A DNA stretch of 64,000 nt from Argonema galeatum A003/A1 (GTDB lineage Bacteria > Cyanobacteriota > Cyanobacteriia > Cyanobacteriales > Aerosakkonemataceae), in the NCBI RefSeq assembly GCF_023333595.1, contig NZ_JAIQZM010000016.1:62001-126000 (forward strand). Reading direction: 5' to 3'. Made by a program: the position numbers and the translations under genes. Positions 18,229-27,364 of the stretch are shown here, piece after piece; the first letter of the stretch is position 1, and each line of letters begins with the position of its first letter. The notes under the pieces were generated by a model, which had not been told where the DNA came from, made no database searches, and was given only the letters and a program-made list of their open reading frames with translations.

Positions 18229-19293
18229 ATGGCTGAGTCAAGCCAGATACCATATTTATTGCGGGCAGCTCGCGGTGAAGTGTTAGACCGCCCACCCGTG
18301 TGGATGATGCGACAAGCTGGTCGCTACATGAAGGCTTATCGGGATTTACGAGATAAGTATCCCTCATTCCGCGATCGCTCGGAAAAAGCAGAACTCGCAA
18401 TTGAAATCTCTTTGCAACCCTTTCGGGCGTTTGAACCAGATGGGGTCATCTTGTTTTCGGATATCTTGACGCCTCTGCCTGGAATTGGCATCCCCTTTGA
18501 CATTATAGAAAGCAAAGGGCCAGTAATCGATCCGCCCATCCGCAGCCAAGAACAGGTGGACAAGCTGCATCCCTTGGAACCAGAGGAATCTCTGCCCTTT
18601 ATCCGGGAAATATTGCAGACATTGCGGCGGGAAGTTGGCAACAAAGCAACCGTGCTTGGTTTTGTCGGTGCGCCTTGGACGCTAGCAGCTTACGCAATTG
18701 AGGGCAAATCGTCTAAGGATTACGCCATTATCAAGAGTATGGCTTTCTCTGAGCCAACCATACTGCATCAATTCTTGGGTAAACTGGCAGATGCGATCGC
18801 CATTTACGTCCGCTACCAGATTGACTGCGGTGCCCAAGTCGTGCAAATGTTCGACTCATGGGCAGGACAGCTAAGTCCTGTGGACTACGAAGTTTTTGCC
18901 CTCCCCTATCAACGGCGCGTGGTAGAACAAGTTAAGGCAACCCACCCAGATACGCCGCTGATCCTTTACATTAATGGCAGTGCTGGAATACTCGAACGGA
19001 TGCCCCAATGCGGTGTGGACATTGTTAGTGTAGACTGGACAGTAGATATGGCCGATGCCAGGGCAAGGCTGGGCGCGAATGTTGGGGTGCAGGGCAATAT
19101 GGACCCTTGTGCTTTGTACGGATCGAAGGATTTTATCCGCGATCGCATCCTCGACACAATTCGCAAAGCTGGCAAGCGGGGTCATATAATGAATCTGGGT
19201 CACGGCGTTCTGCCAAGTACACCAGAAGAAAATGTGGCTTTTTTCTTTGAAACCGCTAAGCAGGCTGATAAGCTACTAGCTGTGGGCACCTGA
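18229..19293 (+). CDS. hemE: Uroporphyrinogen decarboxylase
   Basis: Decarboxylates the four acetate side chains of uroporphyrinogen III to give coproporphyrinogen III, on the path to heme and chlorophyll. The 354-residue length and motifs are textbook: [17 protein letters not shown] (substrate arginines) near residues 22-38, [14 protein letters not shown] with the catalytic Asp, [26 protein letters not shown], and ending in [15 protein letters not shown]. The ATG start gives [17 protein letters not shown], usual for cyanobacterial HemE. The epimerase-like gene starts 53 bases downstream on the same strand and may be read through. Confidence 0.96.
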   Translation: MAESSQIPYLLRAARGEVLDRPPVWMMRQAGRYMKAYRDLRDKYPSFRDRSEKAELAIEISLQPFRAFEPDGVILFSDILTPLPGIGIPFDIIESKGPVIDPPIRSQEQVDKLHPLEPEESLPFIREILQTLRREVGNKATVLGFVGAPWTLAAYAIEGKSSKDYAIIKSMAFSEPTILHQFLGKLADAIAIYVRYQIDCGAQVVQMFDSWAGQLSPVDYEVFALPYQRRVVEQVKATHPDTPLILYINGSAGILERMPQCGVDIVSVDWTVDMADARARLGANVGVQGNMDPCALYGSKDFIRDRILDTIRKAGKRGHIMNLGHGVLPSTPEENVAFFFETAKQADKLLAVGT

Positions 19294-19346
19294 ATCCCGG
19301 CACAAAAATTGGGGAAGCAAAAAGGTAACAAAGTGAGAGGTGAGAG

Positions 19347-21164
19347 GTGATAGGAGATTCCCTTGCAGAAGAGCCCAACAGCCCACAAGCAAAGGAGAGT
19401 CCAGAATCAAACTCTCCTCAGCTTTCTGTAGAAGAATCAAACAGTCCCGAAACACAGGAGATTTTAGCATCAAACTCTCCTGTGTTTTATAGTGAAGATC
19501 GAAATATCATAGCAGTAGAGAAGATTTTAGAAGAATCTTCTGCGATCGCTCAAGAAGAGATTAACATCGCCATAGCAGAAGAGACTTTACAATCAAACTC
19601 ACCTGTGCTTTCTCAAGAAGATCCCGACAGGCTACAAGCACCGGAGACTTTAGAATTAAATTCTTTTCTCATTTCTGAAGAAGAACGCCATCAGCCAGAA
19701 GCACAAAATACCTTAGAATTAAATTCACTTGTGGTTTCAGAAGAAAAGGTAAACCAGCCAGAAGCACAGGAAATTTTAGAAGATTCTCCTGTCATTTCTC
19801 AACAAGAGCCAAATATAGCCCCAGCACAGCACACTTTAGAATTAAATCCATCGATTCCTGAAGAAGAAGGAAACCAACCAGAAGCACAGGAGATTTTAGA
19901 GTCAAATTCACCAGTGCTTTTTGTGGAACAGCCAGACATTGTAGAAATAATTGTGGAAATAGAGGAGATTTTAGAGTCAAACACAGACTCACCTTCTGAA
20001 ACCGAAGTCAACATCCCAGCAGCACAGAACACTTTAGAATCAAATTTACCGCCGGAGTTTTATCCGTCTCCTCTGGTAACCCCTGACAGCTTACCTTCAC
20101 CCCACAAGCCAGAACCGTTATCCCCTGCGAATCCCCCCAAGCGGATTTTTGTGACAGGTGCGAGTGGCTGCATAGGTCACTACATCGCAGAAAGGCTGAT
20201 TCAGGAGACAGAACACGAACTATACCTGCTGGTGAGAGACCCAGCCAAAGTTCGATTTGACTGCAATGCTCGTCCCGGTATCACCATCATACGAGGTGAT
20301 ATGCGAAACATTGCACGCTTTGGAAAGCTGCTGAAGACAATGGATTGTGCAGTGTTGGCAGCCACATCTTGGGGCGGTCAGCAGGAAGTGATGGATGTCA
20401 ATATCTACAAAACCATGCAATTGCTGAATCTGCTCGACCAAGAACTCTGTCAGCAGGTGATTTACTTTTCCACTGCTAGCGTCCTAGGTAGGAACAATCA
20501 AATTCTGAAGGAGGCATCCCAGCTGGGTACGGACTACATTCGTTCCAAGTCTGATTTTCTAACTCAAGTATCGCGCTTGCCAATATATAAGCGCATGACC
20601 ATTCTGTTTCCCACCTTAGTTTTGGGAGGCGATGGTCAGCACCCCTATTCCCATCTTTCATCTGGTTTGCCAGGGGTGACGAAATGGATTAAACTGATTC
20701 GCTTTTTTAAAGCAGATGCTAGCTTCCACTTTATCCACGGCTTGGACATCGCCAAGGTAGTACGCTACCTAGTAGACCATCCCCCAACCAGCAAACAATC
20801 CCAGCAGTTGGTCTTGGGAAATCCAGCGGTGAGTCTGAATCAGGTGGTTGAGGAGGCTTGCGCCTATCTAAACCAACCAATTTTGTTTCGCGTGCCTCTC
20901 TATCCTTGGCTAGCCAATATCTTAATCCGTGTTTTTAACATCCAAATGGCGGCTTGGGATAGGTTCTGTGTGGAATACCGACATTTTACGTATCAAAATC
21001 CCGTTAATCCAGCGACTTTTGGTGAGCCGGTTTACTGCGCGACCTTCAGCGAGGTGCTGAAAAGTAGCGGTATTCCTCGCGGAGGCGAAACGGTTCAACT
21101 AGAGAATAATTACAAACTTCAGTTGGATGACCAAGAATCGCGATCGGAAAAGGAGCTTGATTAA
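19347..21164 (+). CDS. NAD-dependent epimerase/dehydratase with repeat-encoded N-terminal extension
   Basis: A 605-residue protein in two parts. Residues about 265-590 form an extended short-chain dehydrogenase domain with the dinucleotide loop KRIFVTGASGCIGHYIAE, a YFSTAS strand and a YIRSK segment where the Tyr-x-x-x-Lys catalytic pair would be. Residues 1-260 are an acidic, Ser/Pro/Glu-rich stretch of about eleven degenerate 20-21 residue units (pattern SEEExNQPEAQEILESNSPV). It has no signal peptide and is predicted disordered. The first start is GTG 19347 behind GAGAGG; the core has no usable start at the expected position (KRIFVTG), so the extension appears to be truly fused. The substrate of the reductase domain is unknown. 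Confidence 0.78.
   Translation: MIGDSLAEEPNSPQAKESPESNSPQLSVEESNSPETQEILASNSPVFYSEDRNIIAVEKILEESSAIAQEEINIAIAEETLQSNSPVLSQEDPDRLQAPETLELNSFLISEEERHQPEAQNTLELNSLVVSEEKVNQPEAQEILEDSPVISQQEPNIAPAQHTLELNPSIPEEEGNQPEAQEILESNSPVLFVEQPDIVEIIVEIEEILESNTDSPSETEVNIPAAQNTLESNLPPEFYPSPLVTPDSLPSPHKPEPLSPANPPKRIFVTGASGCIGHYIAERLIQETEHELYLLVRDPAKVRFDCNARPGITIIRGDMRNIARFGKLLKTMDCAVLAATSWGGQQEVMDVNIYKTMQLLNLLDQELCQQVIYFSTASVLGRNNQILKEASQLGTDYIRSKSDFLTQVSRLPIYKRMTILFPTLVLGGDGQHPYSHLSSGLPGVTKWIKLIRFFKADASFHFIHGLDIAKVVRYLVDHPPTSKQSQQLVLGNPAVSLNQVVEEACAYLNQPILFRVPLYPWLANILIRVFNIQMAAWDRFCVEYRHFTYQNPVNPATFGEPVYCATFSEVLKSSGIPRGGETVQLENNYKLQLDDQESRSEKELD
19380..20060 (+). repeat. Degenerate 63-bp tandem repeat array, coding
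   Basis: About eleven imperfect units with a usual period of 63 bp (21 codons), each containing versions of CAGAAGCACAGGAGATTTTA followed by GAATCAAATTCTCCTGTG. Units vary by whole codons, so the frame stays open throughout. Confidence 0.75.
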
Positions 21165-21275
21165 ATTGCCAAATTATTTCTCATTCTTGCTCAGACTTAC
21201 CTAGTTTAGATAAGTTTTGACGAACAGACAGTACAGCTACCATGCTAAAATAGGATCGGATTTCTAAAATTAACA

Positions 21276-22520
21276 ATGTTTGCCATCAAAAGAGAGTTAA
21301 AAGTAAATAACAAAGAACGCTCCTTGATGCGCGGCATTGCTGGCTTTAAAAGATTTGTCTACAACTACGGCTTAGACTTAATCGCAGCAAGTTGGGACTG
21401 GGAGGACGTTCGAGGTAGCGATGCTAAACGTATTGATACCATCAAGAAAGTATTCACCCAAGTAACCATGAAAAAGCCGGAATATGCGTGGATGAACAAA
21501 TATCCGTCCACAGTATATCAATCCGCTTTTATAGCTTTGAAGAAGTCTTTTGATAGCTGGAGAAAAGGTTTAACAGATTTTCCGAAGAAGAAATGCAAGA
21601 AGAAAGGCGACTCATTTACGGTTTACAAAACCTCTGGTATATATCCAGAAAAAGGTAAACCAGCACTGCCTTTCACCAACCGAGTTGTGATTGATGCAGG
21701 TAAAATTATCAAGCTGCCTGGATTAAAGACCTTTCGACTCAAGGAAAAGATTGATTTTACTTGCAGTTCTCAAACATTTACTGTTGACCGTATTGCCGAT
21801 AAATGGTTTGTATCTTTGGCTGTAGATGCCCAAAAGATTCCCCCTATTTATCATCCCGTCCAGAAGGTTGGGGTAGACTTAGGGGTGAAGTGTTTAGCCA
21901 CTGTTTCTGACGGAACCTGTTATGCCATGCCAGCTACTACTAAAAGAGCGAAAACCAAGCTCAGTAAGCTGCTTCTTCACAACCGTAACAAGAAACACGG
22001 GCACAAGAAGTTAGGGATCGGGGCATCTAATAACGCCAAAAGATACTACATCGAATTAGCTAGAGAGTATGCCAGGATTAGCAATATTCGACGAGATACA
22101 ATTCAGAAAATGACAACTGATTTGAGTCGTCGCGTTTATTGTATCCGGATTGAGGATTTAAATGTTTCTGGCATGATGGCCAACCATAAACTTGCAAGTG
22201 CGGTAACAGATAACTGCTTTTATGAAGTCCGTCGTCAGTTAATTTACAAGCAAGCACATTATGGCACTAAGGTTGAGATAGTTGATAGATGGTATCCTTC
22301 CTCAAAGATGTGTTCCAACTGTCGTCACATCCAGCCAATGAAACTATCTGAGCGAGTGTTTCGTTGCCAAAAGTGTAATCATGTCCAAGACCGAGATGAA
22401 AATGCCTCGGTCAATCTGGAAAATGCACCAGATAATGTAGTAAGGTCGGCTCGACCTGAATTAACGCCTGTGGACAAGAAGTGGCCGACTACCTTGGTTG
22501 AAGCAGGAAGAAAACGCTAA
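21276..22520 (+). CDS. tnpB: TnpB family RNA-guided endonuclease (IS200/IS605 type)
   Basis: A 414-residue TnpB, an ancestor-type relative of Cas12 that cuts DNA guided by an RNA made from its own transposon end. The catalytic RuvC residues appear intact: D201 in VGVDLGVKCLA, E293 in CIRIEDLNVSG, and D374 in QDRDENASVNL. The zinc-finger cysteines C346, C349, C364 and C367 are present. Arg/Lys-rich N-terminal and bridge segments are normal. No TnpA transposase lies nearby, so it is an orphan copy, either immobile by itself or moved in trans. The start ATG 21276 matches the family length; no clear Shine-Dalgarno. Confidence 0.88.
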   Translation: MFAIKRELKVNNKERSLMRGIAGFKRFVYNYGLDLIAASWDWEDVRGSDAKRIDTIKKVFTQVTMKKPEYAWMNKYPSTVYQSAFIALKKSFDSWRKGLTDFPKKKCKKKGDSFTVYKTSGIYPEKGKPALPFTNRVVIDAGKIIKLPGLKTFRLKEKIDFTCSSQTFTVDRIADKWFVSLAVDAQKIPPIYHPVQKVGVDLGVKCLATVSDGTCYAMPATTKRAKTKLSKLLLHNRNKKHGHKKLGIGASNNAKRYYIELAREYARISNIRRDTIQKMTTDLSRRVYCIRIEDLNVSGMMANHKLASAVTDNCFYEVRRQLIYKQAHYGTKVEIVDRWYPSSKMCSNCRHIQPMKLSERVFRCQKCNHVQDRDENASVNLENAPDNVVRSARPELTPVDKKWPTTLVEAGRKR

Positions 22521-22592
22521 ACCGAATTAACTAAGTTTGATTAGGTTTGGGTAAGTTTTTCGGAGCAGACTTGAAACAATAACGCGCTAGGC
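22440..22592 (+). ncRNA. Possible reRNA (omega RNA) at the tnpB 3' end
   Basis: In this family the guide RNA overlaps the end of tnpB and runs through the right transposon end, its guide being the flanking DNA. Here the 3' part of the gene and the following 70 bases contain small stems such as AAACC/GGTTT, but I could not define the right end, so the guide boundary is unknown. The position is inferred from the family only. Confidence 0.3.
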
Positions 22593-22643
22593 TTGAGTCA
22601 TTTAGACAATCTATCAATCCTATCTAGTGAGGAGCAATATTCA

Positions 22644-24248
22644 ATGCGGGTTTTACTGCTTTATCCTCTGTTTCCGAAAACATTTTGGTCTTACGAAAAG
22701 ATTTTGGAATTAGTCGATCGCAAAGTGTTGCTACCGCCTTTGGGTTTGGTGACGGTAGCGGCTATATTGCCGCAAGAATGGGAGTTTAAATTGGTCGATC
22801 GCAATATTCGACCTGTGACTGAGGCAGAGTGGGAATGGGCTGATGTGGTGATTATCTCTGCGATGATCGTCCAGAAAAAAGATTTTCTCGCTCAAATCCA
22901 GGAAGCGAACAGACGCGGTAAACGAGTCGCCGTGGGTGGCCCTTATCCGACGGCTTTACCTCATGAAGCAGAAGAAGCGGGTGCAGATTATCTGATTTTA
23001 GATGAAGGGGAAATCACTCTGCCGATGTTTGTGGAGGCAATTCAACGGGGCGAACAAAGTGGAAAATTCCACGCTAACGGTGAGAAACCATCTGTGACGG
23101 ATACCCCTACTCCCCGCTACGAGTTGCTGGATTTGGACGCTTATGATTCGATGTCGGTACAATTTTCGCGGGGGTGTCCTTTTCAGTGCGAATTTTGCGA
23201 CATTATTGTCCTATACGGTCGCAAACCCCGGACTAAGACACCAGCGCAACTCCTCGCTGAGTTGGATTATCTCTACAAACTGGGGTGGCGTCGCACTGTG
23301 TTTATGGTGGATGACAACTTCATTGGCAATAAGCGCAATGTCAAGTTATTCATGAAGGAGTTAAAAGTCTGGCAAGCGGAACATAAATATCCCTTTGTGT
23401 TCAATACGGAAGCATCGGTTGACCTTGCACAAGACCCAGAACTGATGCAGATGATGGTTGAGTGCAATTTTAATGCGGTGTTTCTGGGAATTGAAACGCC
23501 TGATGAAGAAAGCTTGCAACTGACCAAGAAATTCCAAAATAACCGGAACTCTCTCAGCGATGCTGTGGAGACGATCGCACGGGCTGGATTGCGGGTGATG
23601 TCTGGATTTATTATTGGTTTTGATGGGGAAAAAGCCGGTGCGGGCGATCGCATTGTCCGCTTTGTAGAGAAAACCGCTATTCCCACAGCTTTGTTCGGAA
23701 TGTTGCAGGCTCTCCCAGATACAGCACTCTGGCATCGGCTAGAAAAAGAGGGCCGCCTGCTCCGCAAGGATGGTAACATCAATCAAGCTACTTTGATGAA
23801 CTTTATCCCGACCCGACCTTTAGAAGAAATGGCGAGGGAGTACATCCAGGCATTCTGGGATTTGTACGATCCAGAACGCTATTTGGATCGCACCTACCGG
23901 CATTTCTTGATGCTGGGTGCGCCGGTGTGCAAGGCTCCTTTCAAAATGCCAAGCTGGTTGGATTTGCGAGCGCTGTCGATTGTCTGCTGGCGTCAGGGTG
24001 TCAAACGCCAGACTCGCTGGAAGTTCTGGCATCACCTGTTTAGTATCATCAAGCGCAATCCCGGCGTTTGGGATCATTACCTGACTGTGTGCGCTCACAA
24101 CGAGCATTTTATGGAGTATCGCCAAATTGTGCGCGACCAGATTGAAGCGCAATTGGCTGAATATCTGGCAGAAGAAGAGACAAGATTGCGATCGCAACCA
24201 GCCATTGTAGGGGCTAGGGAAAGAGAGGGGCTAGGGGCTAGGGGCTAG
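22644..24248 (+). CDS. B12-binding radical SAM protein (HpnP-like family)
   Basis: About 534 residues. An N-terminal cobalamin-binding domain (LLPPLGLVTVAAILP, VVIISAMIVQKKDFL, VAVGGPYPTALP) is followed by the radical SAM core with the cluster motif CPFQCEFC in SRGCPFQCEFCD, and a C-terminal DUF4070-like region ending near residue 520. This layout is shared with the hopanoid C-2 methylase HpnP and with other uncharacterised cyanobacterial methylases, so the substrate is open. The start is ATG 22644 behind GTGAGGAG; an upstream frame to 22593 has no support. The last residues (GAREREGLGARG) come from a GGGGCTAGGG repeat that has overrun the gene end. Confidence 0.82.
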   Translation: MRVLLLYPLFPKTFWSYEKILELVDRKVLLPPLGLVTVAAILPQEWEFKLVDRNIRPVTEAEWEWADVVIISAMIVQKKDFLAQIQEANRRGKRVAVGGPYPTALPHEAEEAGADYLILDEGEITLPMFVEAIQRGEQSGKFHANGEKPSVTDTPTPRYELLDLDAYDSMSVQFSRGCPFQCEFCDIIVLYGRKPRTKTPAQLLAELDYLYKLGWRRTVFMVDDNFIGNKRNVKLFMKELKVWQAEHKYPFVFNTEASVDLAQDPELMQMMVECNFNAVFLGIETPDEESLQLTKKFQNNRNSLSDAVETIARAGLRVMSGFIIGFDGEKAGAGDRIVRFVEKTAIPTALFGMLQALPDTALWHRLEKEGRLLRKDGNINQATLMNFIPTRPLEEMAREYIQAFWDLYDPERYLDRTYRHFLMLGAPVCKAPFKMPSWLDLRALSIVCWRQGVKRQTRWKFWHHLFSIIKRNPGVWDHYLTVCAHNEHFMEYRQIVRDQIEAQLAEYLAEEETRLRSQPAIVGAREREGLGARG

Positions 24249-24372
24249 GGGCTAGGGGAATTTTAGATTTTAGATTTAAAGAATTGAATTTCAATTTTGT
24301 TATCTGAAATCTAAAATCTTCCCTTTTTCCCTTCTTCCCTCTTCCCTAGTCCCTAGCCCCTAGCCCCTAGCC
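24205..24372. repeat. Imperfect large inverted repeat of GGGGCTAGGG and ATTTTAGATTT units
   Basis: Tandem GGGGCTAGGG copies end the radical SAM gene, then GAATTTTAGATTTTAGATTT; the mirror image TCTGAAATCTAAAATCTT and CCCCTAGCCCCTAGCCCCTA follows. The two arms could form a long hairpin between convergent genes. Similar blocks occur at 53808-53885 and 56648-56670. Confidence 0.7.
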
Positions 24373-24373
24373 C

Positions 24374-24469
24374 CTAAATTAGCTTGACGGCTCTTAAAGT
24401 CAGGAAAAGACCGATCGCAACACCGTAGGCACCACCCAAAAGCACGACGTAAGATAATGCTCCAGACAT
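24374..24469 (-). CDS. petL: Cytochrome b6-f complex subunit PetL (31 residues)
   Basis: A tiny gene encoding one membrane helix: it begins [15 protein letters not shown] and ends [12 protein letters not shown]. The length (31) and the ending of the form R-x-(V/I)-K-L-I match PetL, a small subunit that helps stabilise the cytochrome b6-f dimer in the thylakoid membrane. AGAGGA lies about 6 bases upstream of the ATG, a good ribosome site. The gene is divergent from aroB with 31 bases between start codons. Its TAG stop lies exactly where the GGGGCTAGGG-type repeat array begins. The alternative is another single-helix photosynthetic peptide, but the C-terminus favours PetL. Confidence 0.75.
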   Translation of the reverse strand: MSGALSYVVLLGGAYGVAIGLFLTLRAVKLI

Positions 24470-24500
24470 TTTTATTCCTCTACTTGGTCAGGGTTTGACA

Positions 24501-25610
24501 ATGCAATCCGTTATTCATGTTAATTTACCGCAGAATTCTTACGAAATTGCGATCGCTACTGGTAGCCTAGACAAACTCGGTGCTTGGATGAGTGGAGAGG
24601 AAAGCAAGCCCCTGAATCTGGGAAAGAAAGTCTTGATTGTCTCCAATCCCGCTATTTTTAAGCGTTATGGTGAAAGAGCGATCGCATCCCTCACCACCGC
24701 AGGCTTTGAAATCACCAGTTGTATCCTCCCCCCAGGCGAACGCTACAAAACCCTTACCTCCCTACAAAAGATTTTCGATGCCGCCCTAGAAAACCGCCTG
24801 GAACGCTCATCAACAATGGTGGCGCTAGGTGGCGGCGTAATTGGCGATATGACGGGCTTTGCCGCTGCAAGCTGGCTGCGAGGCATTAACTTTGTACAGG
24901 TGCCAACCAGCCTGCTAGCAATGGTTGATGCCTCTATTGGAGGCAAAACAGGCGTCAATCATCCCAAAGGCAAAAACCTGATTGGCGCATTCCATCAACC
25001 GCGACTGGTTTTAATAGACCCCCAAGTGCTGAAAACCCTGCCGCCGCGAGAGTTTCGCGCTGGCATGGCAGAAGTGATTAAGTACGGCGTCATTTGGGAT
25101 GCCGATTTGTTTAGCAAACTGGAAGGATGTACCCGCCTCGACCAACTTCGCTACCTGGATGAGGGAATGTTGCAAATTATTCTTACCCATTCTTGCCAAG
25201 CCAAGGCAATTGTGGTAGGAAAAGATGAAAAAGAAGCTGGTCTAAGGGCGCTGCTGAATTACGGTCACACGATCGGTCATGCGGTGGAAAGTTTGACTGG
25301 CTACAAGATAGTCAATCACGGTGAAGCGGTCGCTATTGGTATGGTAGCAGCAGGTCAGTTGGCTGTTGATATTAGCTTATGGAATAAAGCAGCAGCGGAA
25401 CGTCAAAATGCCCTAATTCAAAAAACAGGATTACCTACTAAATTACCTGTCGGTTTGGACGTAGAAGAGATTATAGATTCGCTGCAAACTGATAAAAAAG
25501 TGAAGGCAGGTAAAGTGCGATTTGTTCTGCCTACTCAAATTGGTGCTGCAACTGTCACGGATCAAGTGCCGCCAGATGTGTTGCGGCAAGTGCTTTGGCA
25601 GATGCAGTAG
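24501..25610 (+). CDS. aroB: 3-dehydroquinate synthase
   Basis: Converts DAHP to 3-dehydroquinate, the second step of the shikimate pathway for aromatic amino acids. About 369 residues. Visible are the NAD loop [16 protein letters not shown] near residue 110, [51 protein letters not shown], and the zinc ligands in [12 protein letters not shown] and [10 protein letters not shown]. The ATG 24501 start is chosen over the TTG two codons earlier; GGTCAGGG lies just upstream. It ends before an interspersed repeat and a terminator-like hairpin. Confidence 0.96.
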   Translation: MQSVIHVNLPQNSYEIAIATGSLDKLGAWMSGEESKPLNLGKKVLIVSNPAIFKRYGERAIASLTTAGFEITSCILPPGERYKTLTSLQKIFDAALENRLERSSTMVALGGGVIGDMTGFAAASWLRGINFVQVPTSLLAMVDASIGGKTGVNHPKGKNLIGAFHQPRLVLIDPQVLKTLPPREFRAGMAEVIKYGVIWDADLFSKLEGCTRLDQLRYLDEGMLQIILTHSCQAKAIVVGKDEKEAGLRALLNYGHTIGHAVESLTGYKIVNHGEAVAIGMVAAGQLAVDISLWNKAAAERQNALIQKTGLPTKLPVGLDVEEIIDSLQTDKKVKAGKVRFVLPTQIGAATVTDQVPPDVLRQVLWQMQ

Positions 25611-25624
25611 ATATTGTGGAAGTC

Positions 25625-25722
25625 AAAAGTCACTCATTCAAAAGTCAAAAGTGAAATGCTTTCTGTGAATTGATTCTAGCGTTTTAGTACGTCTTAACCG
25701 ACTCATCGGTTGCTATATTGTG
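25625..25722. repeat. Interspersed element, TATAGCAACCGCC family, copy 2 (inverted)
   Basis: Read on the - strand it gives TATAGCAACCGATGAGTCGG, then TACTAAAACGCTAGAATCAA and the AGTCACTTTTGACTTCC end, matching 14225-14316 almost base for base apart from a short duplication of TTTTGAC. Confidence 0.65.
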
Positions 25723-25743
25723 GACGTAAATAAACTGAACACC

Positions 25744-25778
25744 TAGAAACCCGGTTTCTCCAAGAAACCGGGTTTCTA
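25744..25778. terminator. Probable bidirectional terminator (AGAAACCCGG palindrome)
   Basis: A perfect inverted repeat, TAGAAACCCGGTTTCT and AGAAACCGGGTTTCTA, with a short CCA-type loop, placed between the convergent aroB and pentapeptide genes, 8 bases from the latter's stop. Confidence 0.6.
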
Positions 25779-25785
25779 AGGGCTG

Positions 25786-26319
25786 TTAGGGGCATCCTAA
25801 ACTATCCCGCGTCGAAACGCCGGTAATTGGGTTGACACCATCTGCACGCTGGCACATCTGTCTCACCTGAGCGCGATCGATCAGCGCATCCGTAAAATCA
25901 GCCCCAGTGACGATCGCACCGTTGAATCTTGTGCTAATCATCAGCGCTTCTCGGAAAATGGCATTAGTCAAGTTGGCGTTATTGAATATCACTTGATCTG
26001 CTAATGCACCCGTAAGGTTAACACCTGCTAAATCCGCCTCGAATAAAATTGCTTGTGTCAAAATAGAATTGGTTAGGTCTGACCCCTGTAAGTTTACCCC
26101 CCGCATTTGGGCAGCAGCAAAAACTGTACCCTTTAAGTCAGTGTTGGAAAAATCGCGATATTCTAGATTCGTTTTGGTGTAATTAACTGTATTTGCCTGT
26201 GCAAAAGCGACAGGTGTTGCACCCAGAATTATCCACAAAAATGCCAGACTCAACATTATAATTAGAGCTAAGAAACGCTGCCAAATTGTTTTTACGGTAA
26301 TGGGAAACTGTGAAAGCAT
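25786..26319 (-). CDS. Exported pentapeptide-repeat protein
   Basis: About 177 residues from ATG 26319; a GTG at 26364 would add 15 residues. A hydrophobic signal (FLALIIMLSLAFLWIILGA, then AFAQA) suggests export, probably to the thylakoid lumen or periplasm. The body consists of pentapeptide repeats of the A(D/N)Lxx type (NLEYRDFSNTDLKGTVF, ADLAGVNLTGALADQ, ANLTNAIF), which fold as a right-handed beta helix. The C-terminus CQRADGVNPITGVSTRDSLGC is common in cyanobacterial lumenal pentapeptide proteins. Its molecular role is unknown. Confidence 0.82.
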   Translation of the reverse strand: MLSQFPITVKTIWQRFLALIIMLSLAFLWIILGATPVAFAQANTVNYTKTNLEYRDFSNTDLKGTVFAAAQMRGVNLQGSDLTNSILTQAILFEADLAGVNLTGALADQVIFNNANLTNAIFREALMISTRFNGAIVTGADFTDALIDRAQVRQMCQRADGVNPITGVSTRDSLGCP

Positions 26320-26422
26320 AGCTAAGATGGGAATAAATCGAGAGTTATATATTAATGTTCGCACAGCATTGGGCTAAGATATATATTAACTGTTTAAGTA
26401 TAGGCGACAGTGAGGTGAGATA

Positions 26423-27208
26423 ATGCAGACTCTAGCTCAAACACCAGTCCCACAACTGTCGATTAGCTGGCCCCTATTGCCAGATGACTTCATACTACCC
26501 GACGACCCAGTGGAAAATACCGACCAGCCTTTACTCGCAGCTGCACTGCGTCAGCCTTTAATCGCATTTCCCGAACTCTGCGAAGACGCGCTGATTGTTT
26601 CTAATTTTGCTTTGTGTGCTGCTATTGACGATCGAATTATTTGCAAAGCACCCGATTGGATGTATGTGCGACCAGTGCAACCTTGGCAATCAAGCCAACC
26701 TCGTCGCAGTTACACGCCACATATACAAGGAATTATTCCTCAAGTGGTAATGGAGTTTCTGTCTGCTACCTATGGGGAAGAATATTCGGTCGAGTCTAGT
26801 GAGGGTGTAGGGAAGTGGTTCTTTTATGAGCGAGTAATTCAAGTTCCCCGTTATGTTATTTTCCGACCAAATACGGGGCGTGTTGAGGTTTATAGTTTAG
26901 AGTCGGAGCGTTATCAACGTCAAACGCCAGATGAGTCTGGGCATTATTGGATTCCCGGATTAGACTTATTTCTGGGAGTCTGGGAGGGAACCCACGAAGG
27001 CAGAACAGGCTACTGGCTGCGATGGTGGGATGCACAAGGGAATATCCTATTGTGGTCAGAAGAACGCGCTCAGGAGGAACGACAACGCGCCCTGGAGGAA
27101 CGACAACGCGCCCTGGAGGCCGAAGCATTGCTAGAACAGGAGCGATCGCGATCGCAATCCTTATTAGCTCGATTGAGAGAAATGGGAATCGAGCCAGAAC
27201 CGTTGTGA
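26423..27208 (+). CDS. Uma2 family PD-(D/E)XK endonuclease
   Basis: A 261-residue member of the Uma2 family, present in dozens of copies in filamentous cyanobacteria. Recognised by CKAPDWMYVRPV, PQVVMEFLS, and RYVIFRPNTGRVEVYSL, the latter two matching the usual VIEVVS and Y-P-K active-site region but here with changed residues, so activity is uncertain. A C-terminal charged helix with duplicated RALEERQRALEAE units is likely a coiled coil. The start ATG 26423 is preceded by GTGAGGTGAG. It is divergent from the pentapeptide gene with no operon partner. The cellular role of the family is unproven; ties to mobile DNA are suspected. Confidence 0.8.
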   Translation: MQTLAQTPVPQLSISWPLLPDDFILPDDPVENTDQPLLAAALRQPLIAFPELCEDALIVSNFALCAAIDDRIICKAPDWMYVRPVQPWQSSQPRRSYTPHIQGIIPQVVMEFLSATYGEEYSVESSEGVGKWFFYERVIQVPRYVIFRPNTGRVEVYSLESERYQRQTPDESGHYWIPGLDLFLGVWEGTHEGRTGYWLRWWDAQGNILLWSEERAQEERQRALEERQRALEAEALLEQERSRSQSLLARLREMGIEPEPL

Positions 27209-27248
27209 AAAGTAGGTAGGCGCAAATAAATCATATCATGTCGGGTAG

Positions 27249-27345
27249 CATCGGTTACCTAAAAAAATAGTGTGATTATTCTTATCTGCGTTTATCTGCG
27301 TTCATCTATCTTCATCTGCGGTAAAAATTTAACCACCAATGACAA
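27249..27345. repeat. Interspersed ATCTGCG repeat, inverted copy
   Basis: The reverse complement of the 9730-9811 element: TCGGTTACCTAAAAAAATAG, TTATCTGCGTTTATCTGCG and TCTGCGGTAAAAATTTAACC are shared, with a variable middle. Confidence 0.6.
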
Positions 27346-27364
27346 CAGAAAATTTGACGATCTC

